DNA from: Nageia nagi
Lineage: Eukaryota > Pinophyta
Direction of reading: 5' to 3'
DNA: 64,000 nt
Assembly: GCA_050084985.1 (NCBI GenBank)
Contig: JBITNC010000001.1
Coordinates: 112,158,001 to 112,222,000 of the forward strand
Shown piece after piece: positions 35,740 to 47,572 of the stretch (positions within the stretch are counted from its first letter, which is position 1; each line of letters opens with the position of its first letter). A program made the position numbers and the translations under genes. The notes below the pieces were generated by a model that was given only the letters and a program-made list of their open reading frames with translations, was not told where the DNA came from and made no database searches.

Positions 35740-37040
35740 CTACATACCTGCGTATCTCTCAATGAAAGTGGACTTTTCTTCTTCAGAATTTTGCCTCTCT
35801 ATGAGTTATTGCTTAAATTGGGAGAATATGAAAGGCCTATAAAGTCGTGCATGCTGGTCGTCAACCAGTTCAGGAGGTGCGCAAATCTCTTTCTCATTTG
35901 GAAAATAAATTAAATAACCTAGCGATATGCGATCCAACCACCGGTTGTGGACAACAAGGTGCTCCACGCTGCGCTACCTTCCGTTGCTCCATGCCTGCAC
36001 TAGCCGAAGAATGCATTAATTCATCACTACAAAATATTAGACAAACTATGTTAATTCATCCTCACCTTACAAGACTCACCGGTATAGATAAGGAATGAGT
36101 TCGATAATGGCTTAAAGTTCAACCAAGTGTCTTCCTTTTAATCTAATCTGGAGGCCACCCTTGTTATCTTGGTAAAGGATTGTAATTCTGGGCAGCCAAA
36201 TCATGGCTTGCCAAAATGATTTTGGTTATCATTCGTACGAGATCTTTCCAGAAAAGCGTGCACGTTTGAATAGTTTTGCTGGAATGGGATAGGAGCAATG
36301 AATTATTTTTAAGCTTGTAAGATGAAAATATGTATATAAGCATAGGAAGACAACATACTAGAAAAATGGATTTCCTTCTTGTGGCCATATTTTACGAGAC
36401 ATTTGAAGGACTGAATCAGAGTGACGTTACAAGCTACGAAATCTGTCGAGCAACTATGAGGGCTGCAGAAGAGTTGAGGAACACAAAAAACCTCACAGAC
36501 GTGTAAAAGGTAATGTGGAGCCATCGAGCCGCCAAAAAAAATTCATACGCCAAAGGTAGCAGGGTCGAACCAAGGTAGGAATCCGTCGAAGCATGTGCGA
36601 AGGGGGACTGACAGGCGGGCTTTTGTGAGGAGGAGAGATGGAGCTGCGGGGGAGCTGCAGGGTGGGTAATGTACAATGGGGGGAATGATAGGGGGCTTGC
36701 ACCCCTACAAAACAAAAAAACTTTGTTAAAAAAAATTATTATTATATTTTTATTATTATTATTTTGTAAACCAAAGTTTTTAAATACAATATAAATAAAC
36801 TTATAAAAAAGTTATTTTTTTATTAAGAAAAAAATATATATTCCTGCAAAAAAAATCCCAACAAAACCTGTAAAAATTTTATAATGTTTTGTTTAAAAAT
36901 TATTTGAAGGAAATCCCAACAAAACCTGTAAAAAAATGTTAGGGATAAATAAAAAAACTCTCTAAAAAACAAATGCTCTTCAAGAAAGTTAGAGGGAGAT
37001 CAACTTCAAAACCAAAATCATGGAAAGTCTGTATAGAGAA
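35740..37040 (-). pseudogene. AOP-like 2OG dioxygenase pseudogene, copy D
   Basis: The second-best dioxygenase copy. The C-terminal exon reads AWSNGR, a stop, RSVEHLVVHNRWLDRISLGY, then IYFPNEKEICAPPELVDD and LYRPFIFSQFKQ, a stop, and YAGM before TAG (35740-35742). The iron-binding His is kept (VEH), but the usual following Arg is Leu. Exon 2 is legible as KTIQTCTLFWKDLVRMITKI, then jumps from DLAA to ITILYQDNKGGLQIRLKGR; about 40 residues, including the HxD iron ligands, are deleted, as in A and B. Donor AAG/GTGAGG and acceptor AG/GCATGG of the last intron are visible. Exon 1 is broken by a 0.55-kb insertion (36430-36985), with EVDLPL-coding sequence resuming near 36993-37010. Confidence 0.8.
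36430..36985. other. Insertion in exon 1 of dioxygenase copy D
   Basis: Sequence absent from copies A, B and C at this point. The left half is unusually GC-rich for the window (GGAGCTGCGGGGGAGCTGCA, GGGGGCTTGCACCCC). The right half is A/T homopolymer-rich and carries a direct repeat, AATCCCAACAAAACCTGTAA, at about 36855 and 36912. No coding family recognised; it may be a non-autonomous element or captured filler DNA. Confidence 0.65.
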
Positions 37041-37059
37041 AGGCGTGTTGGAGGATATT

Positions 37060-38100
37060 TTGCAGGCAGATTAATTCGTCGTCTTGGATATCATCCTAAA
37101 AAGTTCCGATTATAAAAAATGAAAAGGTTTGATTTTTAGGTTGACTTCACCTTTTTAGGCTTTTAGGGAGGGCCAACATGCATGCCCATCAAAGCTTAGG
37201 CTATCATCTCTCTAACTGAGTTGTTTCTTTCAAGACCAACAGGTCTGTGATGAAGCTGTCATGCTAAGCCTCATTTAAATTTGTTGACTTATTTGTTCAA
37301 CAGGTCTGTGATGAAGCTTTCATTCTATGCCAAATTTAAATTTATTGACTTATTTGTTCCTATAGAGATGTAGATATAGATATTAAACAAGAGTCGAGTA
37401 AGGGAAGTGCTGATAATCAATTTTTCATGTTGGTTTCAAGTGAATTTAATGAGATTTGAGGATTTCATTGGTTGTAATATGTATTGTTTTTTCAATTTTC
37501 ATATTATTTTAGAAATAAAAGTAGTAGGTAATCAACAAGCTCTAATGTGGAATGTTTAAAAATGGAATTAATTTAGATAAATTTACAGTGTAATTTTCAA
37601 GGTTTAGTCAATTTTTGAATATGTAAGATATATATTTGATTTTTGTAATTTAATATTAAAGATTATTTCATTTTAATATATTTTATATTTTTCTACATTC
37701 TAAATATTAGATTTAGTGTAATTGTTTTTTGGAGGGAGTTCAATCTTAAGATAAATTATTATAGGAACTTCCTTGTGATTATCAACTAGGAGAAATTTTT
37801 AATGTTTTCTTCAGTCTTATTGTAATCGAGACAGATGTACTTGAAATGTAATCAAATCATAATATGTTTAAGTAAACATTTATAGATTTAAACTTTTAAC
37901 TCTTTTAGGGAAGAGTCAAAGCTTGAACCCTTGTGCTATAAGTATTGGGGACATATGGTGTAAACTTAAGCATTAAATAATTACATATAATTAACTTATT
38001 TATTAAATTTTTTCATTTGTAAAATTAGCTTATTCAAAATGCTAAATACATATTCTCCTAATTCTCCTAATAAAACATTAACCAAGTTTGATATAAATAT
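37060..38100. other. Non-coding block downstream of copy D type
   Basis: Shared with 2571-4030 and 11180-12050. No gene seen apart from the tandem repeat listed separately. Confidence 0.55.
37237..37358. repeat. Tandem repeat, 61 bp x 2
   Basis: Units start at 37237 and 37298 with CAACAGGTCTGTGATGAAGC. Less diverged from each other than those at 2746 and 11351. Confidence 0.8.
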
Positions 38101-40395
38101 TTTTGATAACAAGGAAAATTTATATGATCAAAAGGCACATGTTTTTATCTAGATCTTAAATATCTGATCACAAAAATGGTTTTCAAAGGAGGAAATCACT
38201 ACCCAATTATACCTAGTGGTAGAAACAAATTAAGAGAAACACTAGCAAGATGTAGCAAAAAGAACACTTCTATAAAACTAAAAAATATAAATACTATCTC
38301 ATATCTTCAATCTTCAATGGATATAGTCCACTATATATTCTACTATAACAAAACCAAGAATGGTAAAATTACATCCAAATGAGTCAAACAATATTTTTTA
38401 CAATATTTTATTTCTTTCATGGGTTGTACATGACCTTGACAACCTATTTTTACTTCCTTGTTTCTTTATTTTTTTTAAAAAAATAAATAATCTCATTATA
38501 ATATTATATGTTTTTCTCACCCACCTATTCAAACTTAGGCTAAATACATACAACCAATTCAACTATGCATATAACCTAAAATAAGAAGTATATATTTATA
38601 CAAGAAATGAAAGTTGTGCAAATGAGAATCAATATTATATTTATTTCAAACCATCATATATAATATTCATATTTCAAACCATCATATCCCAAGTTAGTTA
38701 AATGATTCAAAAATTCTAAACTTTTGAATTAGAAAGAACATAAAATTCATGTGAGATAAGTATAAGTGAACTTTATAAAATATCATTTTCAACCTTAATA
38801 TTAAAAACCTTTCATTAAAAACTTGTTAAAAGTATTCCAAGAATATAGTTTAATATATGTACGATCAAAATTGTGATTAAATTCATCAAGAATGGGTTTA
38901 GGCTTACCATTGCCAAGGGGATTTTGGATAATTTAAGGGATAAGTAAAGGAATACTTTGATTGGATGCTTCATTGTACTAATGTCATACATAGATCATAT
39001 TCATCATTGAATTAGTAAACATTGGAAAGTATCTTGTAAAGTTGATATGGTTGCTTTACCTCATGAATTTTAAGTCTTTATTTTTACAAATGCATAAGAC
39101 ACCAACAACATTATGATGTTGGGTCCTTCATTTCTGGGTCAGAAAGAGCTACTTTTAAAATGTTGGCATACTAGTTTCTATCTCAAGAAGGATAACATTT
39201 ATATTGTTCTCTTATGGTCAATTTACCTAATTTACCAACAAATTATTTGGATATGAATATGATTTTTGGAATTACTAATATAGTAGGATATTTTTTTCAA
39301 TTAAAAAATGTCATAGAATTGAGAATAGAATGAGGAAGATGAGTTTTATTTTAACATGATATTAAAGAATTAAGGTGAAATATTATGTTAGGAGGAAGAT
39401 AGAGAAACGTGGAATAAAATTAGTTTATGAATATATGCCTATAGCTGTAAACATATGTAGAAAATTTTTATATATTATACTAAGGAAATATTAGATAAGA
39501 AGAAGAAAGAGATAGTGGAAGTCCCCAAGTTGTACAAAGAATGGAATACCCATGTGTAAAGGAATCAAGGATTCTAGATAAAAGATTAATTTTAACCAAA
39601 GAGAGGTGGAGGAAATTTTAGAAGGTCGACCACTTATGAAACTAGGAACCTATTTCATTCTTCGAAATCTAAATGAAGGTACTAAAATAGCTAAAATTAG
39701 AGAGTAAGAGATTTTCAATTGGCAATTACAAATAGAAAAGTATTAATTAGTGATGAAGAAATGGAGGAAGCTGAAAGTAGGAAGTGACAAAGAAGTGAAG
39801 TAGAAAATACAAAAAATAAGGAGATAGATCAAGATAGGTTATCAAGAGATGATGAAGAAATAGGATAGGAACAACAAATGGAGGTTCATGATGGAATGAA
39901 ACCTCTTAAAAGAACACATTTTGATAAAATAATGAGGAAGAAATAAGATATATGTAAAGGACATATGGGAGGTTTTCAAATTATAAATTAAGAATATAGA
40001 TTATAATTCAGGATATTACCAATAAATGATAATACACTATATAGTAGAGTAGCTATTTTAAGGTCCCATGTTATACTTAGTTATTATTCTTAGTTAGAAC
40101 ATATGAGGATGTAGTACCCAAAATAGATAGAGGATCATCAAGTACCTCTAAAGCAAAGTTCTTATAGATTTGTTATTTATGTAAGAGACGAAGATGAATA
40201 AGGATAAGCTGGTAGAAGTTGAAAAGAAATTTTAAAGGGCAATATATTTCTTTTGGAAAGAATAAGATGGCCTATCAATGGATCTATTCAGATTATGGAA
40301 CCTGACTACTATAAAAGGTGTTCCCAATCCTAATACATCTAATAGATGTCTTAATACACATAGTAAAATAATAGTTTTCAACTACATCATATAAA
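38101..40395 (+). mobile_element. DUF4283/zinc-knuckle unit, copy 4
   Basis: Homologous to 4031-6300. The DUF4283-like core at about 39105-39290 reads MLGPSFLGQKELLLKCWHT, then NLPNLPTNYLDMN in broken frames. The knuckle region (YEYMPI near 39430) and the charged linker (about 39770-39930, DEEMEEA) follow. Many frameshifts. Confidence 0.5.
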
Positions 40396-41884
40396 ATATA
40401 AATCAATAAATAACAAATCATGCATAAGTAAATAATTTTGATAAATTCCTCAAATACTCATTTAATGTATGTACATTTTAAAAATAAGATAATCCATATG
40501 TTAATTATCATTGTTTTATAGAAGATATTGATGTAGAAAAAATATAACAAATAAAATTAAATATTACCATGATCATTTTTCTCATTGTTTTTGAAAATAA
40601 TAATATTTAAATAAAACTTAACCTATATGTATTTTAATGTCTAATCTTACAATAACATATTTTAAAAGATAGTATTTAAAATGAACAACATTTATGTTAC
40701 TATGGAATTTTTTAAATAACTATATTCTATTCCTTTCTAGTTGCTACCTTTTTATTATTTGATAGGTAAAATAATAAAATAGTTTGTTACCATTGTTAGT
40801 TATATGATGTATTTATCTCCAAAGCTTTTTTGTTACTTTGGCATTGGAATAAGCAAAAAATATATATTTTATGTAGCTTTTGAATGAAATGAATAACTTT
40901 TGAACTAATTGAAACTAATCATGCATGTTTTATTCTTTGTATGGTATGTAGAACTAATCCATGAAACATGTGTGAGCCTAGTACTATTTAAGACAATAAA
41001 GGCACCAAATTTCATAACTCTTTCCCATTTTTCAAATACTAAGTGACATAGTTTAAAAATTTAACATGTTTGGGGTATCTATACTTTTCTTGATGTTGTC
41101 CATAGAAAGCAAAAAATAATTAAAAAAATAAATCCAAAGGTTAAAAACCAAAAAAGGAATTAAAAATTTAAATCCAAAGGTTAAAAACTATTTCATGGTA
41201 GGCCTGATCTCTAACAAATTTAAAGCCATGGATTTAAAAATGAGCTTCAAAAGCTCAAAGGGGACATCTACAACCTAATGAAATAATATATTTTAAAGAA
41301 TTATAGTTAGAGATTAAAAAAAATAAAAATACAATTTATTTTTGAATTTAACTTTCAATACATTTTGAATTTTTATTTTACTAAATCTAACATTAATTTA
41401 AATAATTGTATAATGATTCATCATCTATATGCTCTTTTTATATTTTTTTTATGATTATTTGCCGTCATCTTGTAAAATATAAAGACTTACAAGTGAATAT
41501 TAATCAATATTCTAAATAGTAATAATGATATGATATATAAAGAATTAGAATAAAATTACACATAAGATCATCACTATCATACCAGCAACAAAATATATCT
41601 AATACTTTGAAATATAATTTATCTAATATTTCATATTTAATTTAATTATGTTGGTAGTCCACCTTATAAGTTTTGAGAAAGTAAGTTCAAGTCTCCTACC
41701 CCAACATAATGAGAAAAAAGTATCCTATTCCCTTATGTTGACAATAGAAATAATAAATTATAATAAAATATCATATCCATTCTCTAATGTTGAATTAGCC
41801 TTCAAGTTAAAAATTGAGTTTCAAATTCTAATCCTCATGCTAAAATAATTTACAATGAAAAAATGATATAGCTAAATGAATCTA
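40396..41884. repeat. Shared non-coding block Z, copy 3
   Basis: Matches 6640-7814 and 21590-22790. No gene seen. Confidence 0.6.
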
Positions 41885-41951
41885 GCTTATACACCCCTAT
41901 CACTTCTCATTGATAATTTATAATCATGGAATTTGAACAATGGACACAATC

Positions 41952-42085
41952 TATAACCCTATGTATCTATCGATGAATGTAGTGTTCTCTTTAGAATTCC
42001 TATTATCCAAGGCATGCCTAAATTGATTGATGTTGAGAGTTGTATAAAGTTGTGGATAATGGTCATCCACAAGTAAAGTATGAAA
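41952..42085 (-). pseudogene. 2OG dioxygenase 3' tail, copy H
   Basis: Matches 29534-29665 at nucleotide level (CTATAACCCTATGTATCTAT, then GTGGATAATGGTCATCCAC). Same position after block Z as copies F and G. Confidence 0.55.
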
Positions 42086-42889
42086 ATAATATTTACAATA
42101 CATAGAAATGTAAAATAAGAATAGAGAAATATGTTGCTAGATTTAAGAGTATTGAGATTTATTATTGCATAAGAAAGATATTATAATCACAACATGGGTC
42201 TGTTTTACAACACCCAATCCAACAACCTTCCTACATAATAAATATCCTCTCTTAGAATATACAATGAGGAGATTACTATCAAATTCATGCTTCAATCTAT
42301 GAAATAGCCTTTTATGCAAGTATTTATATATAAATCTATTTACTCTTAGCTTCTAAATTAACTTTATAACTCCAATGAGTTTATAATGCAAAAAGTCATT
42401 CAACTTCTTCTATTCTAGTTTGGACAATAAACATTGATACTAGGAAACTTGTATAGAGACCTGAATAAAATATAATTTAAAATATTACAATCATACTAAG
42501 TTAAGATCTTAAAATAAGAAGTTAAAATACTCTTGTATCCCTAGCACTGGTGCTATGCTCAACATTACCAATACTGAACAATATATTTCTTCTAGGTCTA
42601 AGTCAAGTTGAGCTTCCTAAGATTGGTGTTAAGTCATGCCAACAAGTTAGAGACTAACTCATAGACCAAACTATGTCATATCAATTGTAAGATAATCCTA
42701 AATGATGCTAACATCTCTTTCCACTATTTATTGAAATACTGAGGTCCTTTTTTTCTTATTGATTTCATTTCAAATTAAAATATGATGCAGTGTTTTAATA
42801 TTATAATACATATTTATTGAATAAGAAATTAATGTACTAGGCTAGTATGAAAATTGATATTAGAAATTATATTTTAAAATGTTTAACAT
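42086..42889. other. Non-coding stretch shared with 8.0-8.6 kb
   Basis: From about 42280 it matches 7970-8570 (for example CCAACAAGTTAGAGAC). No gene seen. Confidence 0.5.
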
Positions 42890-43110
42890 CCCAAAAGGAT
42901 AAATTTATTGATTATTCTAAATTTAAAGTGATATTTGATAAATATAGGTTTCAAATATTCCAAAGAGTATGATATTATTTTAGTATTTGTAAATAATTTA
43001 ATTAATATGATATACTTGATATGTTCAAGATTCAAAATAAGCATCATTGATATTACATATATTTTTATAAAGTAGTTAGGTTATATAACATGCTTAGGAC
43101 AATCAACCTA
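42890..43110 (+). mobile_element. Ty3/gypsy integrase fragment 2
   Basis: Partner of 8641-8870. The reading is more broken (KVVRLYNMLRTIN survives near 43065-43105). Followed by the same AAGGTA-type repeat at 43112-43146. Confidence 0.6.
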
Positions 43111-43357
43111 TCTAATGTAAAGGTAAAGGTAAAAGTTAAGGTAAAATATATTAACATTTACTTAAAATAAACCATCTATGGGATAACTATAATAAAGCAT
43201 TACATAACATGTATGCCTCTACTAAAAATGGAACATAGAATACAACTAATATTAAAAACATTACATGATTAGGCCAACCAATGATCTAGCTTACACACCT
43301 CTATCACTTTCTCATTAACAATTTGAAAATACAAACTTTGAATAAGTTGCACAATCT

Positions 43358-43945
43358 ATAATCCTATGTATGTATCAATAAAGATAGCCTTCTCTTTAGG
43401 ATTTGCATTCTCTAAGAAAGTACACCTAAATTGGTTCAAGGTGAAAGGTATATAACATCTTGGATAGTGGTCATCCACCACCTGAGGAGGAGCCCAAATA
43501 TCTTTCTCACCTAGGAAATGCATGCCACACACCAAAGATATGTGATCTATCCATCCTTTTAGAATTACTCGATCCTTCGTGCTTCATAGCCTTTTGTTGC
43601 TCTATGCCCTACTTTCCTTCATTACTTTATAGCCATAAAAATATTATATCAACACCAATAACTTATTCCTAAGGTTAAGGCAATCAATAATATTGATAAC
43701 AAATGAGTTCAATTGCAACTTCACATCCAACCACTTTCTTTCTTGGATCAAATTTGGAGGTCACCCTCATTATCTATGTGTAGGATTGTAAAGATCCCAT
43801 TATCTCTATGAGAAATGAGAGCCTCTTCCTGTATAGATTTTCAATCAAAAGTATAATGAGTGATACACATTGTATACATCCAATTTTAGAAATTAGATTC
43901 ATAGAAATGTTAGATGTCCAAATCAAGGCTTGCAAGAGACCATGC
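43358..43945 (-). pseudogene. 2OG dioxygenase pseudogene, copy E (exons 2-3)
   Basis: A decayed duplicate of copy C. Minus-strand readings include SLDLDI, HFYESNF, ALISHRDNGIFTIL (HxD iron ligands kept as HRD) and YGARRIE-type remnants of the second His region. At about 43945 it jumps to sequence matching 30615, so exon 1, intron 1 and the start of exon 2 are deleted. C-to-T/G-to-A changes at former CpGs are abundant compared with copy C. Confidence 0.72.
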
Positions 43946-43959
43946 CATAGTAGAAATTT

Positions 43960-46900
43960 TGTGGTAGGGAAATGATTGAAATGATATACAAAATAGAAAA
44001 AAGTATCACATGATTAGCACAGATGATGATTTATTAGGAAAAGGGTGAGTTCATTCCCTCATACACTTATAATATATAGATATAAGAGGTGTGAAAAATA
44101 AAATTTACCTTCAATAGATTATTGAGAAATTTTTCAAATTTAAACACATTTTTATCTCCTTATAATTAATAGAGAATGTATTATGATGCAAATTTTTATG
44201 CACATGTTTAATAGATAGAAAAATATTTCATCTCCATACAAATCACACCACTTTAGTTAGTCAATAAACCCCAAAAGTCTTTAAGAAGCATGTGTATCTC
44301 GAGTGATTCAATTTTTTATGTTCAATTTGTCTTCTTTATTTGTATTATGGACATACCTAACAATCTCACACTATTCCATCTCCATACAAATCACACCACC
44401 TTAAATATATTGTAAACCCCACCACTCACTAGATTCCATCTCCACACACATCATTCATCTTTAATTATTCAATATATCACACTCTCTTAAGTTGTATTAT
44501 TTATTTGTCATAAGTCTTACATTTTTTAAATTAAATAGTGAATATTTTATAAGTAATTATTTTTTAAATAAATTATTCTTTCTATTTATCTTAGGTTTCA
44601 AACCAATGGTTAAGTGGCATCCATGCCATGGAAATTCATTTAGGGAATGATCCTTTCATCATTTTCACTTACCATAACTCGAAAAGATTTTATATATCAT
44701 GTATATGAGGTGAAGAGATTTGAGCTACCTTTTTTCACTTGAGAGTTTTAGCAACCTACTTTCTCACCAACTCCCCTCACAACTACTTGTAGTAATAAAT
44801 CATAATATACTTGATTTTAGATACCATGAATGTGAGGGGGAGATATTTGACCCTAGGTCCTATCTCTTTCCAATTGAGGGATTGTAATGGTTTACATGAA
44901 ATATTGAAAATTGGATGATGTACATTTTTTTTTTACAAATTGGTAGTAATGTATACAATACATGTGTATTAGGTTAGATGGATAATTAAATATTTATATA
45001 TCTTGTTATCAGAATAAGTAATATATGAACACATATTTTAACTTACATTCAAAGGTAAATTATTTTTGTATTCATTTTAATCTTATGAATAATTAGGGTT
45101 TGCACTTCTTTTATGCAATGGAAATGTTGAAGAGGTTAATAAGTAAAATAATCATTATAACAATCATTTCATATGACAAGATTACATTTTTTATTTCATT
45201 TCATTCAATACTTTTTACACATAAAAATTCATTTACCAATTTACACATAAAAGATATTACCATCCAATTCGAGAATTCAATTTATTGATAAAAATAATGA
45301 ATTGTTGTTATTTTAATGTCATGTTAATTATTAATAAGCATTCAAATAAATTTTAACAATGATTTTTATAAATTATTATGAATTTTTAAAATATATACTA
45401 ATTATGATCAAGAATATATAAGTGTTCTCATTTTTTTTCATTTGTTTTAGTGATAAGCATTGAAATAAATTTTAATAAAGATTTCTATAAAACATTATGA
45501 AATTTTAAAATATATATCGATGATGATCAAAAATGTATAACTTACATAACAAGAAATAATTTTTACATATAAAATTCATATCACCATCCAATCCAACAAT
45601 TCTATTTATTCATAAATTGAAACATGAAGTTTTTTCTATTATATATCTCTAAAGCAAAATAGCTTTGAATTCTAAAAATTAGAAATAATAATGTTAAATA
45701 TATTATAAATGTATCTTGTATAATTGATAATAAATAAGGCCATTATGCAATTTTTTTCTAAATCTTTGATATTTTTCCAAACATATAGCATATGTTTCCA
45801 TATTTCTGAGTTTATCCAACATTAATTGGAAGCTATTTCTAGCAACATAATAATCTACTTCACAAAATCATAGACTTTGTGTGTGGATAGGAAATTCAAA
45901 TAAAGATATTTGTAATGATGGTTGAGTAGCAAAAAATTGGAGGATGGTTGTACAGGTGGCATCAAAAAGAATTTTAACATTTTTAGTTGTCTCATTGGAT
46001 TGATACCACCATTGTTCCTATTATAACATATATGTTACTAGTGGCTTTGATGGAGCCATCTATCTCTTTTACATAGGATTCCTAGCTACATAGCATAAAT
46101 GTACAAGACCTTTTTAAATTATTTACAATATATAAGATATGTTTTATAGACAACATATTGTATATGGGAAATAAATACATGATTTAAACATTTTTAATTC
46201 ATTCCAACATATTAATAGCTTACACTCACTACTAAGTAATGAAAACTTTATGAATAACATGATAGGTAGTTTCAATTTAAATAGTTAGAGAAAAATATCA
46301 TACATTTAAAAAGTAATCACTCATTCTCAAACTAAAGATATTTATCACATTGAATGTATATAATTAAAATTTACAATGATACATCTAATAATTTATGAAG
46401 TCTAAGATATCTAGTAAATGAAAGACAATAAAATTGATTGAATGTTTGAGATATATCATAAAAGATAGTAGAAGGTATACAATAACTAATCTATATAATT
46501 TTAACTATGGGACACCATGCATTAAAAATAAAATAAAATAAAAAATAAAAAGTTATGTATATAAAATAGGAAAAATCATCATATGGTACAAGTAGGTTAG
46601 ATGGAAATTCTAAGTGAATTTGGAATAAAAAAATACCTTTACACATAAAAGATACACTTACCTATTACCCCTTACCTAAAAATTATTTTCCCCTATTCTT
46701 AAAAATAAAATTATGCCCCTCCTCCCCACCCAAAAATATACTACTTAACTTGTCAAGTGCTACAAATGTGCCTCCTTACCCTTTCGAGCTCTCCTAAACA
46801 CCAAGTGACATGAAGAAGTAGAGATCAAATTCCCCTCCACCCAACACATTTATGTTGGGTTCTATTAAAATTGTTTCTATAGACTCTTGCATTATCAAAA

Positions 46901-47060
46901 ATCAAATTAATTTTGAAACTCAGAAGGTTACTACTATCACTTAAATTTGAAATACTAATCATGGCAAGAAGATTTAAAATTATATCTCATATGTTTCTCA
47001 TTTATTTTATTATATGATTTATATTTATCATGAAATACCTCCTTTTTTAACTTGTTTTTT
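43960..47060. repeat. Duplicated block, partner of 30.62-35.69 kb
   Basis: Colinear with 30615-32445, then directly (at about 45728) with 34386-35690; the kinase island and foldback of the first copy are absent. No gene supported. Confidence 0.65.
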
Positions 47061-47223
47061 ACTTGGTAGGTCTAGCAAATATAACCATAATTAATTATCA
47101 AGGAAACTACATAATCTACACACCTATATATCTCTCAATAAAATTTGCCTTTTCTTCTTTAAAATTTTGCCTCTCTATGAGATATTCCATAGATTGGGAG
47201 AATGTGAAAGGCCTATAACATCA

Positions 47224-47345
47224 TGAAAATGTTCATATCCATTCCCAAGAATTACTTTTATGCTTCAAGCTCTATCTCCATTCTTGGCATCACTTTTATT
47301 ATTCAAGCTCTATTTCCATTATTCAAATTTTCTTTTTCTAGGATT
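47224..47345 (+). mobile_element. Partial copia LTR remnant
   Basis: About 120 bp matching the inner part of the copia LTR (CATATCCATTCCCAAGAATT, then AAGCTCTATCTCCATTCT), as at 1460-1560 and 10060-10190. It lies just left of the gypsy element, while a copia body lies just right of it. Confidence 0.6.
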
Positions 47346-47572
47346 TGTTGCACCCAACACTTACTACATTTGAGATTTTCTACCTTCTAAGCTTTGGCTA
47401 TTGATAACACCCACTATTTTTGGTAGATGATGTTATCATTTGAAGCCTAGAACCTTGGGTTTTCTTATAATTCATTTTTGTTCCTATGCAATGACATTGC
47501 TCTTACTCTAGAATCTAGATTAACATTACAAAAAAGTCTTTCTAAGATATTTATATACTAGAATTAGATTCT

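Noticed and set aside
36434-36715. Overlapping minus-strand frames rich in Pro, Ser and His that look like a small secreted protein
   Set aside because: They arise from the GC-rich inserted segment in dioxygenase copy D; composition explains them and no start context or homologous copy supports a gene.
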